This document shows, one piece after another, positions 26,696-35,459 of a DNA stretch of 64,000 nucleotides. The notes under the pieces were generated by a model. It worked only from the letters and a program-made list of their open reading frames with translations, did not search any database and was not told the origin of the DNA. This DNA is from Phycisphaerales bacterium. GTDB taxonomy: Bacteria; Planctomycetota; Phycisphaerae; Phycisphaerales; SM1A02. The stretch covers positions 182,562 to 246,561 of the forward strand of contig SIAD01000002.1 in the NCBI GenBank assembly GCA_009691915.1, in the 5' to 3' direction. The position numbers and the translations under genes are program-made. The first letter of the stretch is position 1. Each line of letters starts with the position of its first letter.

Positions 26696-27721
26696 TCATG
26701 GGGCAGTCCCCTGTCGCGTGCGCAGGAGCACAAACTCCTCGCGAAGCCGCGCTTGGGTGGCCTGATCAAGTCCTGGCATGCGACGCGCGCGGCTCACTTG
26801 GGAGATGGCCGCCCCGACCTCTGCGGGGGTCATCACAGCAATCCGTGAGGCAGAAATCGGAGGAGGAGGCTGATCCGAGGGTCCGAGTGTCGGTGCAGGG
26901 GCAATTGCTCGTGCCTCTGAGTAGGCAGGAAGCGGCATCGCTGCGCGCACGGCTGGCGGCGTTGGTATCTCAGTCGATGGCGCGCGAGTTGTCTGGCGCT
27001 CGGCGTCGGGAGCATCCGAATCTGGTTCGTCTGGATCGGAGGCGACCACGACAACAACCGGAGGCGCAGGTTCCGCCTCCACGGCAGGCTCGGCGGCGAG
27101 CGCGACCTCGGCCGGCTCCGGAGGCGACAGCGCCAGCAGCGCAGTCGGCGCATCCTTGATGAGGTTCGATGCGCCACGAACGGGGGGCGATCCAAGTTTC
27201 GACCAGTCGGTGCCCGTCCACACCGGCACGGAGTAAGTCCCTCCCATGTGCTCGATGCGCACATTCGATGGAGGTTCAATTCCCAACACTTTGATCCCGT
27301 TCTTCTCTTCGCCGACTCGAATCGTGATTGACTCGAAGAACACTGAACTCCCCACCATCCCCCTAGGTACTGCTCCGGAATACTTGGCAGGTGGTGGCGG
27401 TGGCGGTTCCACTGGTTCGAGCCGCGGCGGCGGCGGGGGGGGCGTGGGTGGTGTCTTTCGCGGCGGCGGCGGGGGAATCACAAACAAACTCCGCCCCGTG
27501 AAGCGGTCCCGTGAAGTCTTCATCAGGTCCTGATGGCGCTCAAGTGCGCGATCAATTGCAGACACACCACCGGAATCCGCGCCAGGCGCCAAGAGCGACG
27601 AGATTGCGGGAAGTCCCTCCGACAGCACCACCCATCCGCCGAGCAGCACCGCCACCACGCTGACAATGAAGGGACCGGACCATCGGATCCCCGACGGAAG
27701 CGGCAGGCGGAGGTCGTTCAC
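26696..27721 (-). CDS. Inner-membrane GspC/PilP-like protein with polyproline linker
   Basis: 341 residues: a short cytoplasmic start, one membrane helix (about 15-40), a proline-rich linker with several runs of six prolines (about 80-115), then a small domain (about 115-170) with the pattern ITIRVGEEKNGIKVLGIEPP, resembling periplasmic GspC-HR or PilP regions. A second disordered Pro/Ala region leads to a C-terminal motif shared with the GspL-like protein. Its place just before gspD fits a secretin-coupling role. The GTG start overlaps the preceding stop as GTGA. Confidence 0.65.
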   Translation of the reverse strand: MNDLRLPLPSGIRWSGPFIVSVVAVLLGGWVVLSEGLPAISSLLAPGADSGGVSAIDRALERHQDLMKTSRDRFTGRSLFVIPPPPPRKTPPTPPPPPPRLEPVEPPPPPPAKYSGAVPRGMVGSSVFFESITIRVGEEKNGIKVLGIEPPSNVRIEHMGGTYSVPVWTGTDWSKLGSPPVRGASNLIKDAPTALLALSPPEPAEVALAAEPAVEAEPAPPVVVVVASDPDEPDSDAPDAERQTTRAPSTEIPTPPAVRAAMPLPAYSEARAIAPAPTLGPSDQPPPPISASRIAVMTPAEVGAAISQVSRARRMPGLDQATQARLREEFVLLRTRQGTAP

Positions 27722-28329
27722 TGTGCTGCTCCCTTACGCGCGGCCTTCGCCGAAGTGGCCCATGCCTCCGCAAGCAGCTTGACGCTCACCTTGCGGGTGT
27801 CTCCCACACGGTTGAGCCTCACCGAGTAGATCGAGTCGATCGCCGGGTGCAACTCCAGGTCGGCAAGGATGGCCGAGACTTCGTCAGCGTCGGTTTCGAA
27901 ACTCACCTGTCCCCGCACCCGCTCGATGCGCTGTCCGGCTCCCACGATCGCCGCGAAGGCATTGGTTGGAAGTTTTCCTCCCTGCAGCGACTCGTAGCCG
28001 GAGTTGGCAATGTGGTGATTTCGCAGCGTCTCGGTGATCGCCTTCGCCAGCGACTGGGATGTCGATGCTTCCTCGGTGGGAACTTCGGCCTTGCCGTAGG
28101 CGATCACAGCCCGTTCGATGTCCTTGGAGAGTGCCGACTGTCGATTTGCGCCTCGTTCAAGTAGCGACTCGAGCCGGTCAGCCTGCGCATTCCACTCGGT
28201 GGCGTAACTCCATACATAGTCGTGAACGAAGAGTGCTCCAACCAAGAGCCCTCCTGCGGCGATCACCACCTTGGCGGCAGGGGAGAGCGCCGCAAACTTT
28301 GCGGTGACTGTCGCCTTGGAGGCGCTCAT
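27718..28329 (-). CDS. GspM/PilO-like secretion protein
   Basis: 203 residues with one N-terminal membrane helix (about residues 17-37), a helical coiled segment (about 45-80) and a C-terminal ferredoxin-like alpha/beta domain in which the pattern VRGQVSFETDADEVSAILAD is typical of PilO/GspM. It lies between the GspL/PilN-like and GspC/PilP-like genes, the usual place for the inner-membrane platform partner. 4-bp overlaps on both sides indicate tight coupling. Assignment is by architecture and position. Confidence 0.68.
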   Translation of the reverse strand: MSASKATVTAKFAALSPAAKVVIAAGGLLVGALFVHDYVWSYATEWNAQADRLESLLERGANRQSALSKDIERAVIAYGKAEVPTEEASTSQSLAKAITETLRNHHIANSGYESLQGGKLPTNAFAAIVGAGQRIERVRGQVSFETDADEVSAILADLELHPAIDSIYSVRLNRVGDTRKVSVKLLAEAWATSAKAARKGAAQ

Positions 28330-30263
28330 GGATTCCGAGCCCTATCGAGCAACTTGTAGAACTCAGCTTTCAGTCGCGCCTCGGTGGCCTCATCGAGACT
28401 CGCGAGTCCGCGCGCGGTCGAGACCCTTGTCGCGGCTTCTCGCGCCTCCGCCTGAGTCATGGCAGCAATATGCTCGCCAGTCAGCGGCTCGGGGACGGCG
28501 GGCGCAGGGGTCTCGGCGCCCGGCCGACCACGGCGGGCGATCTCGCTCGTCGCGCCTGCACTCGATGGTGGGCGTCTGCGAGACCGCGGGTCGTCCGCCG
28601 TGGATGGGGCGCCTGCCGCCGCCGCTGCCATCGAATCCGCGGTGGTTTCGACCAGGTCCGGCGAGTTGTGGTCGGTTGGTCCCGGTCTAGGCGGTTCGCT
28701 CTCGGCGATGGGCGAGGCGGGGTCGATCGTGTCGGTCGGGGTGCCGTACTTACGATCCCTGAGCGTCCGCTTGGCAAAGTCCTGATCATCGGAATAGTTG
28801 GGCACCAGAGTTGGCTTGATGATCGTCGCCGTCAGATCGAACTTCACAATGCCGTTGGCGTTCGGTGGATCCCAGGTCTTCTCGACCCGGTCGAAGACAC
28901 CGGAGGCGCGCATCTGCTCCTCCATCTGGAGGATCGCATCGGCGGCGTTCGCACTCCCTCCCCGAGGCTTAGCGGTCCCGGCGAGTGTCAGCGGAGCATT
29001 CTGGCCGATCGTGATGATTTCAATCTCGATTCCTTCAGGTGTCGTTGATGCCACATCCCCGAGCAGCTTGGCCACAGGCCATGCGTAGCGCTCGTAGTCC
29101 CGATACATCGCCGATTGCTTGTCGTCGCGGTCGAGGATGCGTGCGTACGCCTCCGGTTCTGGGAGGAGCCATTGGAGATACAGGAGTCTTACGCCGGCGA
29201 CGGCCGGTGGAAGGAGCGCGATGATCAAGACGGCGGCTACGGCCAGTTTCGCGGCAAACCGTGGCCGTTCTGCTGAGATTGCCAGTTGCCGGAAGAACCC
29301 GGGATGCACGACTGTCTCCTGGGCCTGAAGGGCGCACAACCGACTCAGCGGTCCGCCGAGCGCGAGCACCAGTCCAGCGACTGTGCCGCTGGCATTCCAC
29401 CAACCATCATCCGAAGGTGCGCTTGACACGAGCGCCTTGCCCGAGTCGACTCCTCCAGCAAGCGGGGCGATGAACCCGTCACAGCACTCCGCGACCGCAC
29501 GCGTGACTGCCTCGCCGATTGACTTCGACGCGGCCTCAGGCACATCGGCCAGGATGAGCGTCTCCTCAACGGCCCGCACCACAGCGACGCACCACTCCTC
29601 GGCATCGGATCCATCCTCTCGCACCACGCGAAAGGCGCTGTGGATCCCATTCGTGAACGCGATCGAGATGGATCCCCCCGCGCGATCAAGTAGGATCGTC
29701 AGAGACTCGGCCGCGCCCAGCGTAAGCGCCCCGGTCGCGAGTGCGGCAAGGCCGACAATCCCGGGAGCGAAGGTCACTCCCGGAAGGTCGAGCAGTGGTC
29801 TGAGTGCCTCCGGTGGCAGCTTGACCATCGGCCACTCGACGACCAGCGCCATCCGCTGGGCATCGGGATCAACCATCGGCAGAAGCGACCCGTCGGTTCG
29901 CCACCGGGCCGAACCGCCCAGCCGAAGATTCTCAATCTGCAGACGCAGCGCCATCTCCAACTGGTCGGCAGACCCGGTCGGCATGGTCATGGTGCGGCAG
30001 ATGACCTCGGTCCCGCCGAGAACCACCACCACCCGCGTTGCCGCGCTCGATCGATGCAGCGTCATCGTTTCCTGCATGCACGCTGGGCCGCGGAAGGAGA
30101 AGGTCTCGACTATGTGCGGATGGGTGGATCCTGTGCGCACCACCGCGATGCTGACAACTGTCAGCTCTTCGCCTTGGAAGTGCGGCTGGACGACCCATAG
30201 CAGGTTCGGGTCGGGTGCTTGGCGGGCGGACTGAACTTCCACTGGTTTGGCCGAGTGCTTCAT
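28326..30263 (-). CDS. GspL / PilM-PilN-like inner-membrane platform protein
   Basis: 645 residues. The first about 320 form an actin-like PilM/GspL cytoplasmic region, a membrane helix spans about 338-360, and a PilN-type periplasmic domain follows (for example GIEIEIITIGQNAPLTLAG). A long Pro/Ser/Ala-rich linker precedes a C-terminal motif also found in the GspC/PilP-like protein. In the type II system this protein recruits GspE to the membrane. MKHSAKPVEV at 30263 overlaps gspK by 4 bp and is the natural start. Confidence 0.75.
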   Translation of the reverse strand: MKHSAKPVEVQSARQAPDPNLLWVVQPHFQGEELTVVSIAVVRTGSTHPHIVETFSFRGPACMQETMTLHRSSAATRVVVVLGGTEVICRTMTMPTGSADQLEMALRLQIENLRLGGSARWRTDGSLLPMVDPDAQRMALVVEWPMVKLPPEALRPLLDLPGVTFAPGIVGLAALATGALTLGAAESLTILLDRAGGSISIAFTNGIHSAFRVVREDGSDAEEWCVAVVRAVEETLILADVPEAASKSIGEAVTRAVAECCDGFIAPLAGGVDSGKALVSSAPSDDGWWNASGTVAGLVLALGGPLSRLCALQAQETVVHPGFFRQLAISAERPRFAAKLAVAAVLIIALLPPAVAGVRLLYLQWLLPEPEAYARILDRDDKQSAMYRDYERYAWPVAKLLGDVASTTPEGIEIEIITIGQNAPLTLAGTAKPRGGSANAADAILQMEEQMRASGVFDRVEKTWDPPNANGIVKFDLTATIIKPTLVPNYSDDQDFAKRTLRDRKYGTPTDTIDPASPIAESEPPRPGPTDHNSPDLVETTADSMAAAAAGAPSTADDPRSRRRPPSSAGATSEIARRGRPGAETPAPAVPEPLTGEHIAAMTQAEAREAATRVSTARGLASLDEATEARLKAEFYKLLDRARNP

Positions 30264-31669
30264 GGTTCTCGGTAGTTCATGATCTGTGCTGGCAGGGTTG
30301 AACGATCGACCGTCGCCAGGATTTCGCACTCCGCGCCACTCATCTTTGATCGCCCCACGCTTGAAACCGTAAAGACAAAACTCTGTACATCAAGATGCTT
30401 GGCCAGGGGAGCGAGGACATCACGGGACATTCCAGGGATCTCGAGGATGTCCGCGACGCTGGTCAGTCCTGTCGGCCGGGCGTCGCGGCGCGAGAGAAGG
30501 GTATCGACAAGCTTCGGGTTCATGGCGAAGACTTCCCGGAGGACCCGACCCGAGGCGGTATTGATGTTGATCTTGCCCGGCCCAGGGCGGGTGAAGACGG
30601 TCATCGTGCACTCGTTCAGAACCCGTCCGAGGCTCTTGGCGTCGAGGTCTCCCGGGCCGGCTTGCGCGACTCCGGTGCCACCGGTGGAACGCGCTCCACT
30701 TGACCGATTGGTCCTGCCCGAACTCGCGCCTCCCAGGGCGCTTCCTCCAGTCGCTGGGGACTGTCCGCTTGCTCCGCCGACGGCCAGCGTCGACAGAGGC
30801 GCCGTCAGGAGATTCTCAATGCGTGCATTCGGCGTCTGCGAGTACTGGATCAGCGACGCCGCCTGCTGTGCGGAGACTCCCGTGCGCTCAACCACCTCAT
30901 CGGGACTCGCCGTCTTGAGATTGATCTTCGCGAATCCGCTGGGCGCGTTGGGGGAGCTCTTGGAGAAGGCAGTCAGGATTGACGACCACCCTCCGTCGAG
31001 CACACCGTCAGACTTGTCGTCGGGCCAGGTCTGTTCACCGTCATCCTCGTTGGAGTCGAGGCGCCCATTCAGGTTCCAGTCTTCACTGCGCGTGTACTCG
31101 GGCCAGACTCCGGCGATCAACTCAAGTTCCGCAAACGACCGCAGGTTTCCGTTTCGTGGTTCGTACCCAAGGCCGCGATTGGCGTAGTAGGTCTTCTCCG
31201 CGCCGATCATGCTGGCGTTCTCATCGGCATCGCGCCAGTCGGTGATCGCGCCGGCCACATCGGGCGTCATATCTGGAATGTTCATGAGCTCAGCCGATGA
31301 AAGCAGATTTATGTTGGCCTTACTGTGTTCATCGAGCGGTCCGATGTACTCGACTCCATCGAGAAAGTGGCGGATGTCGTAGGTTCCCGTCTCCAACTCA
31401 CCGGTCGCGCTATCGTCGAGCTCGTTGATCATCGCCAGAGCATCCTCCGGGTCGGAGTTCTCGGTATGCCACTCCATGATCGCGATCATCGTTTCAAGTC
31501 CGGCGCGTGCCGCCCATCGGGCCTGGACGCGCGCCAGCGCCTCGCTGCCGAGCACTGCCTGTCGATAGGTCAGAATCTGTAATCCCGCCACGATCGTCGC
31601 CGCGATCGCAACCGTCCAGATCACGATGACGAGCGCGGACGCTCGGCGACTTCTTGACGAGGACCACAT
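30260..31669 (-). CDS. gspK: Type II secretion minor pseudopilin GspK
   Basis: 469 residues. A short positively charged leader and hydrophobic helix (ALVIVIWTVAIAATIVAG) lack the Glu5 of other pseudopilins, which is normal for GspK. The helix-hairpin-helix repeats are clear: NINLLSSAELMNIPDM, INLKTASPDEVVERTG and ININTASGRVLREVF. A Gly/Ser/Thr-rich insertion (about residues 297-345) separates the last two. GspK caps the pseudopilus tip with GspI and GspJ. Its ATG overlaps the gspJ stop by one base. Confidence 0.9.
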   Translation of the reverse strand: MWSSSRSRRASALVIVIWTVAIAATIVAGLQILTYRQAVLGSEALARVQARWAARAGLETMIAIMEWHTENSDPEDALAMINELDDSATGELETGTYDIRHFLDGVEYIGPLDEHSKANINLLSSAELMNIPDMTPDVAGAITDWRDADENASMIGAEKTYYANRGLGYEPRNGNLRSFAELELIAGVWPEYTRSEDWNLNGRLDSNEDDGEQTWPDDKSDGVLDGGWSSILTAFSKSSPNAPSGFAKINLKTASPDEVVERTGVSAQQAASLIQYSQTPNARIENLLTAPLSTLAVGGASGQSPATGGSALGGASSGRTNRSSGARSTGGTGVAQAGPGDLDAKSLGRVLNECTMTVFTRPGPGKININTASGRVLREVFAMNPKLVDTLLSRRDARPTGLTSVADILEIPGMSRDVLAPLAKHLDVQSFVFTVSSVGRSKMSGAECEILATVDRSTLPAQIMNYREP

Positions 31670-32676
31670 CAGTTTGGTCCCCTAGACCCCGGACCACCGG
31701 ATCTACCTTGTCCACCGCCGAATGAGGGACGCCCTCCACCGGATCCACCTTGTCCCCCTCGGCCCCCTCCCGGTCCTCGGGCTCCACCTCCGCGGCCAGT
31801 TCCATCAGGACCGCGCATCACACCTCCACCAGTTCCGCCGCGTCCTCCCGGCCCACCGCCGGATGTCTCGCCTGGACCGCCGGCCGTCGCGCCACCTTCT
31901 GCAAGCACACCGCCCGCTGCCGCGTCGGCAGGAGTCTCCGCCGCTACGACCGCTCCATCAGCGGATTCGGTCTCCTCAGTGGGTGGCTCTTCATAGGGTG
32001 GAATTGCTCGATCGATGGGGATGATCGTGCGGAGACTCATGAGATCGTGTCCCGACTCGTACAGATCGCTGCCGTCGGGCGCACCCCCAGTCGAGACGGT
32101 AACGCGAAGCGCCCAAGGAAGTCCAAGAACATCAGAGTCCCACTCGTCATACCACGACGCACCGTCGAACGCCTCGACATTGAGACCGATGACTCCCTCC
32201 ATCACCGGTATGGCCTGACCCCCGCCGAGCTCGTTCTCATCAGGGACGGCATCGGAGCGGATCCAGAGTGCTGATCCGGTGTCGTCTTGTTCGACGCGGC
32301 ACTGCACCTCGTGCTCGAACCCGTCTCCCGCGTACTTCTGCTCGCGCACCGGCGAGAGCTTTGATGCGTAGACGAGGATTTGATCCCGGTCGAGTTCGCC
32401 AACCGGGGAGTCTTCCTTGTCATCTACGACGACAACGCGCGAGTCAAGGAGTGCGTCGCTTCGGATCACCTGCTGGAACTCGCGTCGCATGCGCTCAAGC
32501 GCGGTGTTGGCGCGCAACGAGCTGCTCAATCTGACCTTGGCCATGGAGCGGGATCGTGCGATTTGGCTCAGTGACGCGCCGATAGTGGCGAGCACGATCG
32601 CCGCGATCACGCTGGCCACGATCAGCTCAAGGAGCGTGAAGCCCCGGGGGGAGTTTCTGTCACTTCGTCGCGGCAT
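31669..32676 (-). CDS. gspJ: Type II secretion minor pseudopilin GspJ with glycine-rich tail
   Basis: 335 residues from MPRRSDRNSPRG. The prepilin site G|FTLLELIVA has Gly at -1 and Glu5. The globular part matches the GspJ pattern (FQQVIRSDALLDSR; MSLRTIIPI). After about residue 240 the protein runs into a roughly 95-residue tail that becomes almost pure Gly with Arg, Ser and Pro, unusual for a pseudopilin. ATG 32685 is an alternative start; either overlaps the gspI end. Confidence 0.85.
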   Translation of the reverse strand: MPRRSDRNSPRGFTLLELIVASVIAAIVLATIGASLSQIARSRSMAKVRLSSSLRANTALERMRREFQQVIRSDALLDSRVVVVDDKEDSPVGELDRDQILVYASKLSPVREQKYAGDGFEHEVQCRVEQDDTGSALWIRSDAVPDENELGGGQAIPVMEGVIGLNVEAFDGASWYDEWDSDVLGLPWALRVTVSTGGAPDGSDLYESGHDLMSLRTIIPIDRAIPPYEEPPTEETESADGAVVAAETPADAAAGGVLAEGGATAGGPGETSGGGPGGRGGTGGGVMRGPDGTGRGGGARGPGGGRGGQGGSGGGRPSFGGGQGRSGGPGSRGPN

Positions 32677-33118
32677 TCTCGTCATCTTTCGAGTCCCAAT
32701 AGGACTGACGGTCGAACGGTTCCGAGGGCATGCGCTCGGGATTGGGCTCCTCCCCGGCGCGGATAGCGATCCTCGTCGCGCAGCGGTAGCCGCGCCCCGC
32801 GTCGTCATGGACTATCGCCATCACCTCGCATGGATAGCCAGGCTCCGCCTCTTCGATCACGACCTCGTAGTTGTAGCCGTCGAATGGCGACTCGAAGGTT
32901 CCACTGGTGTCGTGCTGCTTCGGCCAATCGACCGGACCTTCGACGAGGATCTCCGCGAGGAGTTGATCCAGGAGGGCTGCCGCCACGACGCCTCGCTCAC
33001 CCCGTTGCTGCTCCATGAGCGAGCGCGAGGCGAGAGAGACCACGGCACCGAGACCGATGGCCAGGACCACGCCTGCGATGATCACTTCAAGGAGCGCGAA
33101 CGCGCGGCGCTCAGTCAC
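32660..33118 (-). CDS. gspI: Type II secretion minor pseudopilin GspI
   Basis: 152 residues. Prepilin-type N-terminus RRAFALLEVIIAGVVLAIG with Ala at -1 and at +2 and the conserved Glu5. The soluble part contains YNYEVVIEEAEPGYPCEV and RGYRCATRIAI. The GTG at 33118 overlaps the gspH stop as GTGA and has GGAG 7 nt upstream; the GTG at 33121 is less well spaced. Identification as GspI rests on position between gspH and gspJ and on size. Confidence 0.78.
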   Translation of the reverse strand: MTERRAFALLEVIIAGVVLAIGLGAVVSLASRSLMEQQRGERGVVAAALLDQLLAEILVEGPVDWPKQHDTSGTFESPFDGYNYEVVIEEAEPGYPCEVMAIVHDDAGRGYRCATRIAIRAGEEPNPERMPSEPFDRQSYWDSKDDENAATK

Positions 33119-33690
33119 CACTTTTCTCCCCGACTCCCATACTTGGACATGTCGCGGGGCTCGCGTGGGGAGAGCGTTGTCGACCCCGCGTCCATCCGCA
33201 CAGGAGTGACGGCGTTGGAGTCAAGCCGCAAGACCGTGTCGATGACCGGTGAGACGATGTGCATCTCAATGGAGGGGCGCCCGCCGCCTGGAACCGTTGG
33301 GATCAGCCAATCGGTTCCCGACACATCGAGCCCGTCGACCACAAGATCCGCCAATTCCATCTCCGGCGCCAGCGCTACGGGCTGGAGGCGACGGTCAGCG
33401 AACCATTCGGCGCGTGAATTCCGGCTCTCGCCTCCCGCGTCAAGGTTGCGCTCAGCCACGAGGATCGTGAACCATTGCGTTTCGGGATCCTGCCAGAGGG
33501 CGATCTGCTGGCTTGAGGTCGCCTCGCGAAAGGCATACATGGAGAGGAGGTCGAGCATCCGCTCGACGACGGCATCGTGCTCGCTCTTAGTCGTTCGCGT
33601 GACCCTAGGGACGATCATCGCGGCCATGATCGCAATGATCGCGACGGCGATGATCACCTCGATGAGCGTGAATGCCCGTCGAGGTGCCAT
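33115..33690 (-). CDS. gspH: Type II secretion minor pseudopilin GspH
   Basis: 191 residues. MAPRRAFTLIEVIIAVAIIA is a prepilin leader with Ala at -1 and Glu5; the hydrophobic helix continues to MAAMIVPRV. The globular part (SSQQIALWQDPETQWFTI) follows the GspH layout. GGGGAG lies 9 nt before the ATG. It directly follows gspG (3 bp) and overlaps gspI by 4 bp. Confidence 0.8.
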   Translation of the reverse strand: MAPRRAFTLIEVIIAVAIIAIMAAMIVPRVTRTTKSEHDAVVERMLDLLSMYAFREATSSQQIALWQDPETQWFTILVAERNLDAGGESRNSRAEWFADRRLQPVALAPEMELADLVVDGLDVSGTDWLIPTVPGGGRPSIEMHIVSPVIDTVLRLDSNAVTPVRMDAGSTTLSPREPRDMSKYGSRGEKW

Positions 33691-33693
33691 CAC

Positions 33694-34125
33694 CTACTGC
33701 TCCCCGTGCGTGATGTCCCCTGCGTCCCCTTCGCCGCCAGGCTGGCCATCGGCGCCGTACGACAGGATGTCAAAGTCAAAGTTCGTGACTCCGGGAACGA
33801 TGATCATGTAGGCGTTCCCCCACGGATCCAGCAGGTCGCTCTTCTTCTCGAGATAAGGATTGTCTCCCGCCGTGAGAACCTCAAGGTCGAAGTCGTCCGG
33901 AATCTTGCTGAGACCAGCCTCGACCATATAGGCCCTTACCTGATTGGCCATTGACGCCGCCTCCGCCCGAGCGCGCTTGTCCTTAGCCTGACCGATGAAG
34001 CGGCCGACGCGCGGCGCGAGGACAGCCGCCAGAATGGCAACGATGGTGACCGCGACGATGACCTCAAGCAGCGTGAACGCGCGGGCGGTACGACGGGTGG
34101 TATGGGGGATGGGCCGTGTCTTCAT
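33694..34125 (-). CDS. gspG: Type II secretion major pseudopilin GspG
   Basis: 143 residues. RAFTLLEVIVAVTIVAILAA gives the prepilin site with Ala at -1 and Glu5. The C-terminal part has the GspG calcium/loop signature DPWGNAYMIIVPG and ILSYGADGQPGGEGDAGDI. This is the main subunit of the pseudopilus. It lies between gspF and gspH in the standard E-F-G-H order. Confidence 0.95.
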   Translation of the reverse strand: MKTRPIPHTTRRTARAFTLLEVIVAVTIVAILAAVLAPRVGRFIGQAKDKRARAEAASMANQVRAYMVEAGLSKIPDDFDLEVLTAGDNPYLEKKSDLLDPWGNAYMIIVPGVTNFDFDILSYGADGQPGGEGDAGDITHGEQ

Positions 34126-34179
34126 GGTTGTTCTCTACGGTGGTCTGAACGCTGTCGTGCGTAGGGTATTGCCGGTCTG

Positions 34180-35451
34180 TCACCCCCCCAGCGTCTTCTG
34201 GAGTTCCAGAAGCGGAAGCATGATCCCCATCAGCACAAATCCTGCGATGACCGCCATGACGACGATCAGGATCGGCGGAAGGGCCTTGGTGAACATCTTG
34301 AGCGATGTATTGACTTGGCGGTCGAACGCCGTGGCGGCGTGCATGAGCATGGGCTCAAGGCGGCCAGAGCGCTCGCCGATGTTCACGATCTGCACCAGGA
34401 GCGGAGGAAACAGCCCTGATCGCTCCAGCGGATCCGCCAGCGACGATCCGGTCGTGACTTTCTCCTGCACTTCGTCAATGGCCGCCATCATGGCGGCGTT
34501 GCCGAGCGTGTCGCGCACCACCCGCAGAGCCTGCAGGATCGGGATGCCCGCGGAGACGAGAGTCCCGAGTGTGCGCGTGAATCGCGCGACAGCGACATCG
34601 CGCAGCAGCACTCCGAGGATCGGTACACGCAGCAGCGTCAGGTCGAGTAGCAGGCGATTGGTCGGCACCGCCACCCATCGCTGCCAAGCGATGTACCCGG
34701 CGATCAAGGCAAGCACCATCGCCCACCACCAGGAACCAATGAAACTCGCAAGCCCTAGCAATACGACCGTCGGAAATGGAAGTGTCCCCTTTCCCTGCGA
34801 CAGGATCGGTGCCATGATCTTGGGGAGGACAAAAGTGACGAGCACGACGACGCTCAGCGCGATGATTGCGGCCACGATCATGGGGTAGACGGTTGCGCCG
34901 ACAACCTCGCGCTTGAGTTCCACCGAGCGGTCAAGCAGATCGGCCAGTTGGTGCAGCACCTCAGCGTTTCGACCCGACGCGTCGGCGGCGCGGAACATAC
35001 CGACGGTCATGTCGTCGAATGGCGGTCCGTACTCCTTGGCCGCCTGGTGGAGCGTCACGCCCGCTTCCACCCGTTCGATCAAGAAATCGAGAATCTGAGG
35101 CATCCCCTTGCCCTTGGCCTGACGGCGCACAGTGCGCAGCGACTGGAGCAGCGGAAGACCAGCCTCTATGGCGGTGGCCAGTTCTCGGATTAGCGAGGTG
35201 AGCTCGCTCTTGGATATTGACGGTTTCTTCGAACGTGACTGCAGTAGCGCACCGAGCCCTGCGAATGGGACCTTCGTCCCCGACGCGGCGATAACTGCGG
35301 CGCGCGGCGCCTTCGAGTCTCCAACCGCCTCGACCGAGGTCGCCACGACTCCCTGCTGGAACAGGATCCGCATCGCATCTGCCCTGGTGTTCGCTTGAAT
35401 CGTCCCACCACCCGATGCCGCGCCAAGACCCTGGTACCTGAAGGTTGCCAT
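34180..35451 (-). CDS. gspF: Type II secretion inner-membrane protein GspF
   Basis: 423-residue polytopic platform protein with two homologous cytoplasmic GspF domains (about 85-205 and 290-405), each followed by hydrophobic helices (around 190-250 and 390-415). Typical segments are ELATAIEAGLPLLQSLRTV, FTRTLGTLVSAGIPILQAL and NIGERSGRLEPML. It couples the GspE ATPase to pseudopilus growth. It begins 8 bp after gspE. Confidence 0.95.
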   Translation of the reverse strand: MATFRYQGLGAASGGGTIQANTRADAMRILFQQGVVATSVEAVGDSKAPRAAVIAASGTKVPFAGLGALLQSRSKKPSISKSELTSLIRELATAIEAGLPLLQSLRTVRRQAKGKGMPQILDFLIERVEAGVTLHQAAKEYGPPFDDMTVGMFRAADASGRNAEVLHQLADLLDRSVELKREVVGATVYPMIVAAIIALSVVVLVTFVLPKIMAPILSQGKGTLPFPTVVLLGLASFIGSWWWAMVLALIAGYIAWQRWVAVPTNRLLLDLTLLRVPILGVLLRDVAVARFTRTLGTLVSAGIPILQALRVVRDTLGNAAMMAAIDEVQEKVTTGSSLADPLERSGLFPPLLVQIVNIGERSGRLEPMLMHAATAFDRQVNTSLKMFTKALPPILIVVMAVIAGFVLMGIMLPLLELQKTLGG

Positions 35452-35459
35452 TGAAGTAC

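Noticed and set aside
25286-26848. Long plus-strand ORF (520 codons) opposite gspD
   Set aside because: Antisense shadow of the secretin gene, with no recognisable protein features.
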